This document shows positions 27,629 to 35,445 of a stretch of 64,000 nucleotides of DNA, in pieces. Source of the stretch: Labrys miyagiensis (GTDB lineage: Bacteria > Pseudomonadota > Alphaproteobacteria > Rhizobiales > Labraceae); assembly GCF_030160835.1 (NCBI RefSeq), contig NZ_BSPC01000069.1, positions 62,001 through 126,000 on the forward strand, given 5' to 3'. The translations under genes were made by a program, and so were the position numbers. Each line of letters opens with the position of its first letter. Position 1 is the first letter of the stretch. Under the pieces are notes generated by a model. The model was not told the DNA's origin, did no database searches, and saw nothing but the letters and a program-made list of their open reading frames with translations.

Positions 27629-28390
27629 ATGTCGATCCTGGGACGCGTCGCCGACCTCTTCACGGCCAAGACGCATAAATTGCTGAACGCCCTCGAAGAC
27701 CCCAACGAGGTGCTCGACCTCTCCTATGAGAAGATGCTGAGCGGCCTGCAGGAGACCAAGGCGCATCTCGCCGACGTCATCGCCCAGCAGAAGTCGCTGG
27801 AGCGCCAGATCACCACCGCCGACCACGAGATCGCCGGCGCCGAGGACGACGCGGCCACCGCCGTCAAGGCCGAACGCGACGATCTCGCCAAGGCCGCGCT
27901 GGTGCATCGGCGCCGCGCCATGGACAACCGCGCCACGCTGGAACAGGCGCTCAATGCCATCCTGCCGCAGATCTCCAAGCTGACGGACTATCAGCAGCGC
28001 CTGCAGGAGCGCATCGAGAAGTTCCGCACCCAGAAGGAGACGATGAAGGCGAGCTATGCCGCCGCGCAGGCCCAGGTGAAGGCGCAGCAATCCCTCACCG
28101 GCATCGGCGAGCGGCTGGGCGGCGTCGGCGAGACCTACCAGCGCGCTGAGGACCGCATGCTCGCCACCCGCGACAAGGCCGATGCCATGGATTCGATGAT
28201 CGAGCAGGGCATCGTCAACGATCCGCTCGACAAGCGCAGCTCGGCCGAGAAGGAACTCGCGGCCCTGCGCGACAAGCACGCGGTGGACGACGATCTCGCG
28301 GCACTGAAAGCGCAGCTCGGCCCCAAGGTGATCGGCTCCTCCTCATCGGCGGGCAGCCTGCCCAAGCCGGAGGGCGAAGCGAAGGAATGA
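27629..28390 (+). CDS. pspA: PspA/IM30 family (ESCRT-III-like) membrane-remodelling protein
   Basis: 253 residues, almost entirely helical with long charged coiled-coil stretches (about 25-200). Typical opening MSILGRVADLFTAKTHKLLNALEDP and helix LDLSYEKMLSGLQETKAHL (both shown in part of the family's usual register). PspA/Vipp1 proteins assemble on damaged inner membrane and are bacterial ESCRT-III relatives. The C-terminal tail is disordered and Ser/Gly-rich. No pspB/C/F genes are present; its operon partners are the two YbjQ-like genes and a small unknown. Confidence 0.9.
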   Translation: MSILGRVADLFTAKTHKLLNALEDPNEVLDLSYEKMLSGLQETKAHLADVIAQQKSLERQITTADHEIAGAEDDAATAVKAERDDLAKAALVHRRRAMDNRATLEQALNAILPQISKLTDYQQRLQERIEKFRTQKETMKASYAAAQAQVKAQQSLTGIGERLGGVGETYQRAEDRMLATRDKADAMDSMIEQGIVNDPLDKRSSAEKELAALRDKHAVDDDLAALKAQLGPKVIGSSSSAGSLPKPEGEAKE

Positions 28391-28428
28391 TGCGATCCAG
28401 GCGCTGAATTCGCTGTCATGAAGGCAGG

Positions 28429-28617
28429 GTGCCGTCATTCCTCGCCAAGGGCCTGACGCAGGGCGAGAAGGCGCTGGAGGCCGAGGAAGCGGACCTCGTT
28501 TCCCGTCCTGTGTCGCCTGCCGAACTCGCCGCCATGATCTGCGACGGCCGTGTGCGAGACTCCTGTACGCTCGCCGCGATCGCCCTTTTGCGCGTCAAGG
28601 GGCTGCTGATGCTGTAG
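28429..28617 (+). pseudogene. Remnant of Nudix (ADP-ribose pyrophosphatase-like) gene, C-terminus
   Basis: A 62-codon open frame from GTG reads FLAKGLTQGEKALEAEEADL, then SPAELAAMICDGRVRDSCTL and ends AAIALLRVKG. This matches the end of ADP-ribose-type Nudix hydrolases, where a short strand is followed by the AMI-x-DGRI-x-DA-x-T helix. The Nudix box itself is missing upstream, so this is best read as a 3' gene fragment left by deletion. It might still be expressed as a small protein, but nothing shows that. Confidence 0.55.
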
Positions 28618-28640
28618 GCTCGGCAAGATCGGGGATGTCC

Positions 28641-29156
28641 ATGATGTATCGCGTTGCCATGATCGCCGCCAGCCTGCTCGTCCTGGGCACGCTGTCGGCT
28701 CCTGCCGAAACCGTGCTGCAGAAGGCCAATCGTGACGGCGTCTTCAATATTGCCCGCAGCGACAAGGAGATGGATGCCGCCTTCGCCAAGGCGCAGCAGA
28801 CCCTCGGCCAGTTCCTCGATGCCTTCGAGGCCCAGGCGCCAGGCACCGGCAGCTTCCTGGTCAAGATCCCGATCAGCGACGGCGACAAGCGCGAGTATTT
28901 CTGGGTGAACGAGCTCACCCGTACGGGCAACCAGTTCAGCGGCCGCATCAACAACCGGCCGGAAGTGGTGCAGACCGTCCAGTACGGCCAGTTCGTCACC
29001 TTCCCGCGCAGCCGAATCCGTGACTGGATGTATGTCGACCACGGCAAGACACTCGGCAACTTCACCACCTGCGTGCTGCTGAGCCGCGAGGATCCAGCCC
29101 AGGCGCAGGAGCTGATGGACCAGATGAAGCTGGCCTGCGAGCGTCACGGGTCCTGA
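28641..29156 (+). CDS. DUF2314-like periplasmic protein
   Basis: 171 residues with a signal peptide (MIAASLLVLGTLSAPAETV). The mature part has the DUF2314 pattern: MDAAFAKAQQTLGQFLDAF, GSFLVKIPISDGDKREYFW (both family-typical), GRINNRPE and WMYVDHGKTLGNFT. The function of this family is not known. The start is one of three clustered ATGs (28635, 28641, 28644); 28641 has GGGG at a suitable distance. Confidence 0.8.
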   Translation: MMYRVAMIAASLLVLGTLSAPAETVLQKANRDGVFNIARSDKEMDAAFAKAQQTLGQFLDAFEAQAPGTGSFLVKIPISDGDKREYFWVNELTRTGNQFSGRINNRPEVVQTVQYGQFVTFPRSRIRDWMYVDHGKTLGNFTTCVLLSREDPAQAQELMDQMKLACERHGS

Positions 29157-29162
29157 GAGCTC

Positions 29163-30080
29163 CTATCGCCGGCCCTGCCATGGATTGCGGCCATACCGCA
29201 GCCACTCGAGCGTGTCCTGCCAGAAGCCAGCAGTGTGGCGGCTGTGGAAGAGGTTGAAATGGCCGATCTCGTCGAGACCGAAGGTCTGTGGTGAGAGTTC
29301 CGCCACGCTCGACGGGCTGCCCGTGTAATAGGCCAAGGCGCGCCTCACCGCGCGCGGCGTGCCGAACATGTCATCGGACATGGATATAGCGAGGATCGGC
29401 GCCTTCACGGCGGCGAAGCGCACCAGGATCTCGGCACGCCGGGCTACCGGATAGCTCAGCTCCATGCGCACACGGCGGAAGCTCCATTCATTGGCGACGC
29501 CCGCCGGCAGGTCCTCCAGCCAGCCGAGGCGGCGGCCCGGGAAATAGCCGCAGAGCGCCGTCAGCAGCGGCATCGCCACATGCCATTTCAGCACGAGGCC
29601 GGCGCGCTGGCGGGGCGCATAATCGGGCCAATAGGCATATTGGGCGCCCATGGTCAGCATTCGGTCGATAGCAGGCGCCGAGGGCGCAAAGCCTGGCAGG
29701 AAACCGCCGATACTGTGGCCGACCACGCCGAGGAAGCCATTGGGATCGCGGGCACGGGCAAAGCGCAGCACGGCCTCGATATCGAGTTCGCCCCATTCGA
29801 ACCAGCGATAGCCGCAGCCCTTGAGATCGGCGGGACGCGACCGGCCGATGCCGCGATAGTCATAGGTGAGCACGTCGAAACCCTGCTCGCAGAGGAAGCG
29901 CGCATAATAGTGATAATAGCGGGCCACCACGCCGGTCGCCGGATTGACGATCACGGTGCCGGCCCTCGTCGCTGCGCCCGCCCTCCACAGATGCGCGCCG
30001 AGCACCACGCCGTCCTGGCAGGTGACGGCGATCGGTTCGGCTGCCTCAGCGGGTGCGGCTTTTGGAGCAGGCTCATGCAT
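29163..30080 (-). CDS. Alpha/beta hydrolase
   Basis: 305 residues. The nucleophile elbow is GHSIGGFLPG near residue 120, preceded by LTYDYRGIGRSRP; the catalytic His is probably in LDEIGHFNLFHSRH near the C-terminus, with the acid in SMSDDMFG. The family (YheT/AbhD-like serine hydrolases) includes esterases and peptidases; substrate unknown. Divergent from the TetR gene, which may regulate it through the 65-base shared region. Confidence 0.85.
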   Translation of the reverse strand: MHEPAPKAAPAEAAEPIAVTCQDGVVLGAHLWRAGAATRAGTVIVNPATGVVARYYHYYARFLCEQGFDVLTYDYRGIGRSRPADLKGCGYRWFEWGELDIEAVLRFARARDPNGFLGVVGHSIGGFLPGFAPSAPAIDRMLTMGAQYAYWPDYAPRQRAGLVLKWHVAMPLLTALCGYFPGRRLGWLEDLPAGVANEWSFRRVRMELSYPVARRAEILVRFAAVKAPILAISMSDDMFGTPRAVRRALAYYTGSPSSVAELSPQTFGLDEIGHFNLFHSRHTAGFWQDTLEWLRYGRNPWQGRR

Positions 30081-30145
30081 GGGCGGAAGCTTACAGAAGG
30101 AGCGGCGCCTCTTATACTCACTAGGCAGTATACATGGGGACCGTC

Positions 30146-30748
30146 ATGGCCGAGATCTCGACTCGCGAACGCATCGTCGGCGCCGCTTCCAGCCTGTTCT
30201 ACGCCCTGGGCATCCGTGCCGTGAGCGTCGATGCGGTGGCGGAGAAGGCCGGCGTCACCAAGCGCACGCTCTACTACCACTTCGCCAGCAAGGACGACCT
30301 TATCGCCGCCTATCTCGCAGCGCGAGACCAGCCCAATCTCATGCTGTTCCGGCGCTGGTTCGAGGAGGCGGAGGGCGGCACGGCTGCGAAGATGCGTGCG
30401 ATCTTCCTGAACCTCGCCCGTGCGGCCCGCCACCCCAAATGGAAGGGCTGCGGCTTCCTGCGCACCTCGGCGGAGCTCGCCAACCTTCCGGGCCACCCCG
30501 CCATCCGGATCGGGGCGGCGCATAAGAAGGCGTTCGAGAATTGGCTGCGGCAGGTCTTCGAAGCGGAAGCCATCGGGGATGCCGCCTTGCTGGCGCGGCA
30601 GATCGTGCTGCTGCTCGACGGCTCCTTCGCGGTCGTGCTGCTGCATCGCGACGCCAGCTACATGGAGGATGCAGGCGAGGCGGCATTTACACTGGTTGAG
30701 GCGGCGGTCGAGTGCAGCAAAGCTCGAATAGCCTCGGCGCTAGCCTGA
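30146..30748 (+). CDS. TetR-family transcriptional regulator
   Basis: 200 residues. N-terminal DNA-binding domain: RERIVGAASSLFYALGIRAV, VDAVAEKAGVTKRTLYYHFAS (typical TetR helix-turn-helix, about residues 8-55). The C-terminal ligand domain has GCGFLRTSAELAN. The ATG at 30146 is preferred to 30134, as GGGGA precedes it. Divergent from the alpha/beta hydrolase gene and upstream of the DHFR-like gene. Confidence 0.88.
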   Translation: MAEISTRERIVGAASSLFYALGIRAVSVDAVAEKAGVTKRTLYYHFASKDDLIAAYLAARDQPNLMLFRRWFEEAEGGTAAKMRAIFLNLARAARHPKWKGCGFLRTSAELANLPGHPAIRIGAAHKKAFENWLRQVFEAEAIGDAALLARQIVLLLDGSFAVVLLHRDASYMEDAGEAAFTLVEAAVECSKARIASALA

Positions 30749-30860
30749 GGTCGGTGACGAAACAACTTGCAAGCTGAAATCGGTTTCGTTAGCTTCAAAC
30801 CAGTTTCGATTTGCAAGCAGTCAGAATCAACGACGATCGGCAATTGAAGAGGAAACCGCC

Positions 30861-31505
30861 ATGTCCAAGCTCGTTGTCCGCGCCTTCTCCCTCTCGTTGG
30901 ACGGCTACGGTGCCGGCCCCGACCAGAGCCTCGACAATCCCCTTGGGGTGAACGGCAAGAAGCTGCATGAATGGGCCTTCGCCACCCGCACCTTCCAGAA
31001 GATGTTCGGCCAGGACAGCGGAGAGACCGGCGTCGACGAGGATTTTGCCGCCCGCAGCTTCGAGAACATCGGCGCCTGGATCCTCGGCCGCAACATGTTC
31101 GGCCCGGTGCGCGGCCCCTGGCCCGATGAAAACTGGAAGGGCTGGTGGGGTGATACCCCGCCCTATCACGTGCCGACCTTCGTCTTGACCCACCACGCCC
31201 GCGCGCCGATCGAGATGAAGGGCGGCACGGTGTTCCACTTCGTCACCGACGGCATCGAAGTGGCCCTGGAGCAGGCGAGAGCCGCGGCCGGGGGTAAGGA
31301 CGTGCGCGTCGGCGGCGGTGTCTCCACCATCCAGCAGTATCTGCGCGCCGGGCTGATCGACGAGATGCACCTCGCCATGTCGCCGGTGCTGCTCGGCAAG
31401 GGCGAGAACCTGTTCGCCGGGATCGACCTGCCGGCGCTCGGTTACCGCTGCACGGAACGGGTGCCGACGGCGAATACGACACATCTGATGATCGTGAAGG
31501 GGTAG
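30861..31505 (+). CDS. Dihydrofolate reductase/RibD C-terminal-like reductase
   Basis: 214 residues with a RibD C-terminal/DHFR-like fold: VVRAFSLSLDGYGAGPDQ at the start, WILGRNMFGPVRGPW, VLTHHARAP, GGVSTIQQYLRAGLIDEMHL (NADPH-binding region and following helix) and SPVLLGKGENLF. Such stand-alone proteins are NADPH-dependent reductases of uncertain substrates; this is not the main folate enzyme. Followed by a family A palindrome. Confidence 0.85.
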   Translation: MSKLVVRAFSLSLDGYGAGPDQSLDNPLGVNGKKLHEWAFATRTFQKMFGQDSGETGVDEDFAARSFENIGAWILGRNMFGPVRGPWPDENWKGWWGDTPPYHVPTFVLTHHARAPIEMKGGTVFHFVTDGIEVALEQARAAAGGKDVRVGGGVSTIQQYLRAGLIDEMHLAMSPVLLGKGENLFAGIDLPALGYRCTERVPTANTTHLMIVKG

Positions 31506-31520
31506 GCTGGGAGCGCAGTC

Positions 31521-31580
31521 CCGGGTGCGCGGACATCACAGCGACATGCAGGCATGTCGCTGTGATGTCCGCGCACCCGG
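31521..31580. repeat. Near-perfect 60-bp palindrome, family A copy 4
   Basis: 31521-31550 and 31551-31580 are reverse complements at 29 of 30 positions, with no loop. It consists of a family A arm (CCGGGTGCGCGGACATC) folded round the nested GCGACATGC hairpin found also in copy 2. A further AGGCTGGGAGCGCAG sits just before it. It lies between convergent genes and may terminate both. Confidence 0.88.
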
Positions 31581-31611
31581 AAAGAAGCTGGAAAGCCGCC
31601 CGTCCCAGGCC

Positions 31612-33225
31612 TCACCCCCTCACTGCCTCCCAATCCAGCTCGAACCGCGCCAGATATTTCCGCAACCGATCCGCATCGTTGGCGCTCGCCTTGGCCTGGC
31701 GCGAGGCGGCGAAGAGCGCACGGCCGGCGGCGCTGAGCGTCGAGCTGACCCGGCAGATCCGCACCACCTCGGCAAGCTGGACCTGGTCGAAGCGGTCGAT
31801 GCCAGCGAGCCACTCCTCGCCGAGGAGATCCACCAGCAGTTGGTCCCCGCCCTCCCTCTCCCCTGCCCGCCAATGGCGCTGCAGGCGGCGGATCTCTTCC
31901 TCCACCACCTCCTCATTGATGCGCCCGCCCGGCGCCAGCGTCGCCATGCGGGTGACGCTGGCGGAGAGGTCGCGGAAATTGGCGGTCCAGCGTGCCTCGG
32001 GCGCCGTCGCGAAGGCAAGGTAGCGCGTGCGCGCCTCGCGGTTGAAGGTGATGTTCTCGCCCTCCTTCTCGGCATAGCGCGTGAGCTCGAAGTCGAGATT
32101 GGGCTCGATATCCTCGCGGCGGGCGGCAAGGCCGGGCAGATCGAAGGTCCAGAGATTGAGGCGGGCGAGCAGGTCTTCGCGGAACTTGCCGGAGCGCACG
32201 TCCACGGAAAGGTCGCGATTGGTGCCGGCGATCAACTGGAAATCGCTCAGCGCCTCCTTGTCGGCGCCGACGGGCAGGAAGCGCTTCTCCTCGATGGCGC
32301 GCAGGATCATCGCCTGCTCGTCGAGGCCGAGTTCGCCGATCTCGTCCATGAAGAGCAGTCCGCCATCGGCGGCGCGCAACAGGCCGGCGCGCTCGGATTG
32401 CGCACCGGTGAAGGCGCCGCGCACATGGCCGAACAAGGCCGACATGGTGTGATCGCCGCGCAAGGTGGCGCAGTTGACCTCGATGAAGCTGCCGGCGAGC
32501 TGACGCCGCGCCTGCTTCAGCTCGAAAATGCGGCGGGCCAGCATCGACTTGCCGGCGCCGGTCGGCCCGGTCAGCAGCACCGGCGCGCGCGAACGCATGG
32601 CGACGCGCTCGATCTGGTCGATCATGGCGTTGAAGGCGGTGTTGCGGGTGGGAATGCCCGATTTGAGGAAGGAGGTCGCCTCCCTCGCCTCCGCCCGGAA
32701 ACGGCTGGCGATGGCGTCATAGCGCGAGAGGTCGAGATCGACGATGGAGTGAGAGCCGATCACATCCGGCTGTGCGCCCGAGGACTTGGGTGGCGAGAAT
32801 TTGGGCGGCGAGAGCTGGATCAGTTTGCCGGGTACGTAATGCGCCTCGGTGAGCAGGAACCAGCAGATCTGCGCCACATGGGTACCGGTGGTGATGTTGA
32901 CGAGATAGTCCTCCTCGTCGGCATCGAAGGGATAGGCGCGGGCAAAATCATAGAGCGCGGCATAGACCTCCTGGAAATCCCAGGCGTCGCTGAGATTCAT
33001 GATGTGCCTGACAACCTCGGTGCCCGGCGAGACCTTGCCGATGTCCTCGGCGATACGCTCCGCCAGCGAGGTGGCTCGGATGTCGTGGATCAGTTCCAGA
33101 CGATCGACAGGGAGGTGCGGCTGCTGGCACAGCGCCACGGTCGGGCGCCAGCGCTCCCAGCGCTTGTCCCGCTTGCCGGCGTCGAGGCTGACGCCGAGAA
33201 ATCCGATGGCGACGCGTTTTTTCAT
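31612..33225 (-). CDS. rtcR: RtcR, CARF-domain sigma-54 activator of RNA-repair genes
   Basis: 537 residues. Residues 1-160 form the RtcR-type CARF sensory domain (MKKRVAIGFLGVSLDAG; YLVNITTGTHVAQICWFLL); this domain senses RNA-damage ligands in known RtcR proteins. The AAA+ core has Walker A GPTGAGKS (220-227), the sigma-54 contact loop GAFTGA (270-275) and Walker B LLFMDEIGEL (290-299); a helix-turn-helix lies at the C-terminus. The ATG at 33225 discards a 40-residue leader encoded by repeat DNA. Usually RtcR controls rtcBA; here the adjacent sigma-54 target is rsr-yrlA. Confidence 0.95.
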   Translation of the reverse strand: MKKRVAIGFLGVSLDAGKRDKRWERWRPTVALCQQPHLPVDRLELIHDIRATSLAERIAEDIGKVSPGTEVVRHIMNLSDAWDFQEVYAALYDFARAYPFDADEEDYLVNITTGTHVAQICWFLLTEAHYVPGKLIQLSPPKFSPPKSSGAQPDVIGSHSIVDLDLSRYDAIASRFRAEAREATSFLKSGIPTRNTAFNAMIDQIERVAMRSRAPVLLTGPTGAGKSMLARRIFELKQARRQLAGSFIEVNCATLRGDHTMSALFGHVRGAFTGAQSERAGLLRAADGGLLFMDEIGELGLDEQAMILRAIEEKRFLPVGADKEALSDFQLIAGTNRDLSVDVRSGKFREDLLARLNLWTFDLPGLAARREDIEPNLDFELTRYAEKEGENITFNREARTRYLAFATAPEARWTANFRDLSASVTRMATLAPGGRINEEVVEEEIRRLQRHWRAGEREGGDQLLVDLLGEEWLAGIDRFDQVQLAEVVRICRVSSTLSAAGRALFAASRQAKASANDADRLRKYLARFELDWEAVRG

Positions 33226-33231
33226 GGCACC

Positions 33232-33316
33232 CCGGGATCGCAGGCATCCCTGCCTGCTTCTTTCTCTCCAACAAGTGAACCGTTTCCAAGAGCAGGCAAG
33301 ACGCCTGCGGTTCCAG
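33232..33316. repeat. Two-arm hairpin repeat, family A copy 5
   Basis: Arms 33232-33260 (CCGGGATCGCAGGCATCCC...) and 33286-33316 (...GACGCCTGCGGTTCCAGG) are imperfect complements and diverge from the other copies in their core (CAGGCA instead of CGGACA). Located just upstream of rtcR, between it and the rsr control region. Confidence 0.7.
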
Positions 33317-33380
33317 GAATCGGCCCGCGCTTGTGGCACGGTCACGCTATATTATCTTATCTTTTCATATACAGAATTAT

Positions 33381-33437
33381 AAAATATTTGAGGAGCCCTC
33401 ACATCGCCTAGTTTACAATTTTCTTTCAAAATATTTT
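33381..33437 (+). promoter_or_regulatory. Possible upstream activator sites for RtcR
   Basis: The rtcR-rsr intergenic region is strikingly AT-rich against the GC-rich genome. AAAATATTT occurs at 33381-33389 and again at 33428-33437 as AAAATATTTT, about 100 and 55 bases upstream of the -24 element. Sigma-54 activators bind such paired upstream sites. The assignment is positional only. Confidence 0.35.
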
Positions 33438-33490
33438 AAAGTTAAACAAAATCAATGTCTTAAAAAATAATTTCCACCTCACTCCAAACC

Positions 33491-33506
33491 TGGCACACCT
33501 CCTGCA
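33491..33506 (+). promoter_or_regulatory. Sigma-54 promoter of rsr
   Basis: TGGCACACCTCCTGCA: GG at 33492-33493 and GC at 33504-33505, exactly ten bases apart, matching the -24/-12 consensus TGGCAC-N5-TTGCA at all but one core base. Transcription would start near 33517, about 24 bases before the rsr ATG. The divergent neighbour encodes the sigma-54 activator RtcR, which makes the assignment strong. Confidence 0.9.
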
Positions 33507-33540
33507 ATCCCTTCCTCGTGAACAATTGAGGATGATTGCC

Positions 33541-35100
33541 ATGGCAAATAAGAACCTGTTTGCCTCCTTTGTGGGGAAGCTGCTGCCGAAGACCAATGCG
33601 GTGAACAAGCATGGTGTGCCGGCCTACAAGTTTTCGCCGCGCCAGGCGCTGGCCCAGCTTGCCGTCACCGGAACGCTGAACCAGACCTTCTATGCCACGG
33701 CCACCGAGCAGCTCGATGAGGTGCTCAAGGCCGCCCAGCAGGTCGAGCCCCAGTTCATCGCGAAGGCGGCCATCTATGCCCGCCAGCACGGCCACATGAA
33801 GGATATGCCGGCCTTCCTGCTCGCTTATCTCTCGATGCTGCAGACGAACGACTTTTCGAAGGCGTTCCCGCGCATCGTCGACGGCGGCAAGATGCTGCGC
33901 AACTTCGTGCAGGTGATGCGTTCGGGCGCCGTAGGCCGCAAGTCCCTGGGAACCCGGCCCAAGAAGCTCGTCCAGGCCTGGCTTGAGACCGCTTCGGACA
34001 TCGAGATCATGCGGGCGTCCGTGGGCAACGATCCCTCGCTCGCCGACGTGATCAAGATGGTCCATCCCAAGCCGAAGGATAAGGCCCGCGAGGCGCTTTA
34101 TGCCTGGTTGATCGGGCGGCCCTACGACGTCTCGGCCCTGCCGCAGATCGTCCGGGAGTTCGAGGCCTTCAAGCTGGACCCGGCCTTGCCGGTGCCGGCA
34201 GTGCCGTTCCAGATGCTGACCGCGCTTCCGCTCACCCGGGAGCATTGGGCGGCGATCGCCGACAAGGCCGGCTGGCAGATGCTGCGGATGAACCTCGCCA
34301 CCTTCGCACGTCACGGCGTGTTCGAGGTGGAGGGCTTCGCCGAGAAGATCGCGGCACGGCTTTCCGACGCGCCGGCCATCAAGCGGGCGCGGGTATTCCC
34401 GTATCAGCTGATGGCTGCCTACGCCCAGGCCGGGCCGGATATCCCAGCCGTGGTGCGCGAGGCGTTGCATGATGCCATGGAGATCGCGGTCTCCAACGTG
34501 CCTGTGATCGAGGGTCGCGTGGTCGTCTGCCCGGACGTGTCCGGATCGATGTCCTCGCCGGTCACCGGTTATCGGCAGGGTGCGACCACGAAGGTGCGCT
34601 GCATCGACGTGGCAGGCCTGGTGGCGGCGGCAGTGCTGCGCGCCAACCGGTCGGCACGGGTGATCCCGTTCGAGCAGTCCGTGGTCAAGGTCGATCTCGA
34701 ACCGCGCGACACGGTGATAACCAATGCGCGCAAGCTCGCCTCGATCGGCGGCGGCGGAACCAACTGCTCGGCCCCGATCGATCTGTTGCTGGCGGAGAAG
34801 GCCAAGGTGGATCTCGTGATCTTCGTCTCGGACAACGAGTCGTGGGTCGACGCGACCCGCCGGGGTGGAACGGCGTCGCGGATGATGACGGTCTGGGAGA
34901 AGCTGAAGGGCTTCAACCCCAACGCCCGGCTCGTCTGCATCGACATCCAGCCCTACGGCACCACGCAGGCGATGGAGAATACCGACGTCCTGAACATCGG
35001 CGGCTTCTCCGATGCCGTCTTCGATACCATCGCCGCCTTCGCCAAGGGCGAGATCGGCGCTGAGCATTGGGTCGGCGAGATCGAGAAGATCGCCCTTTGA
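33541..35100 (+). CDS. rsr: Ro60-like RNA-binding protein (TROVE + vWA)
   Basis: 519-residue bacterial Ro60 orthologue. Residues about 15-320 form the TROVE ring of HEAT-like repeats (VNKHGVPAYKFSPRQAL; FIAKAAIYARQHGHMKDMP; YAWLIGRP); residues about 325-515 are a vWA-like domain with an intact metal site: DVSGS (332-336), GGGTNCSAPI and VSDNESW. Ro60 binds misfolded RNAs through the ring and Y RNAs on its outer surface. ATG at 33541 has GAGGA upstream; two in-frame starts precede it. Driven by a sigma-54 promoter and followed by a YrlA RNA. Confidence 0.95.
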   Translation: MANKNLFASFVGKLLPKTNAVNKHGVPAYKFSPRQALAQLAVTGTLNQTFYATATEQLDEVLKAAQQVEPQFIAKAAIYARQHGHMKDMPAFLLAYLSMLQTNDFSKAFPRIVDGGKMLRNFVQVMRSGAVGRKSLGTRPKKLVQAWLETASDIEIMRASVGNDPSLADVIKMVHPKPKDKAREALYAWLIGRPYDVSALPQIVREFEAFKLDPALPVPAVPFQMLTALPLTREHWAAIADKAGWQMLRMNLATFARHGVFEVEGFAEKIAARLSDAPAIKRARVFPYQLMAAYAQAGPDIPAVVREALHDAMEIAVSNVPVIEGRVVVCPDVSGSMSSPVTGYRQGATTKVRCIDVAGLVAAAVLRANRSARVIPFEQSVVKVDLEPRDTVITNARKLASIGGGGTNCSAPIDLLLAEKAKVDLVIFVSDNESWVDATRRGGTASRMMTVWEKLKGFNPNARLVCIDIQPYGTTQAMENTDVLNIGGFSDAVFDTIAAFAKGEIGAEHWVGEIEKIAL

Positions 35101-35266
35101 CGGATTTCGGCCGGCGGCCGCAAACTGCCGGCCGAATGGCCCACACCGGAGGAATGCCGCAGGGACTACATTGGCGCTGGCGAGCGGTCGTCGAAAGACG
35201 TCATGCACCAGCATGTCCGTCTCGCAAACCCTCGTCCTCCGGGCATTTGGATTTTTTGAGGAGCAT

Positions 35267-35419
35267 ACCGGTCACGGCAAATGCCGACGGAACTACAGAC
35301 TGCGAATCTCGGGGTCGCGGGTTCGAATCCCGCTATGCCGCAAGGCATATAGCTCAGCCGGTTAGAGCACGAGCCGCCGCAAGGCGGCAACGTTTCGTCA
35401 TTCTTGTTGCCGTGACTGG
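35267..35419 (+). ncRNA. yrlA: YrlA-type Y RNA with tRNA-like module
   Basis: Located 165 bases after rsr. A 13-bp basal helix pairs 35268-35280 with 35407-35419. Inside it lies a tRNA-like module in closed order: T-arm 35317-35333 (GCGGG-TTCGAAT-CCCGC), acceptor-like stem TATGCC/GGCATA (35334-35339, 35344-35349) closed by GCAA, then D-arm 35352-35368 (GCTC-AGCCGGTTA-GAGC). CTCG (35308-35311) and CGAG (35370-35373) form the anticodon-stem equivalent, followed by a hairpin GCCGCC-GCAA-GGCGGC (35372-35387). This matches YrlA RNAs, tRNA mimics without a free CCA end that tether Ro60 to other factors. Ends are approximate. Confidence 0.88.
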
Positions 35420-35445
35420 GACTCCACACCGAAAGTCGACAAAAC

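Noticed and set aside
31525-33411. 628-codon plus-strand open frame
   Set aside because: Entirely antisense to rtcR, whose motifs are unmistakable.
33460-35214. 584-codon minus-strand open frame
   Set aside because: Antisense to rsr; His/Gly/Arg-rich translation without any domain.
35317-35368. Ordinary tRNA gene
   Set aside because: T-arm precedes D-arm, the acceptor stem is closed by GCAA, there is no anticodon loop or CCA end. It fits YrlA, not a tRNA.
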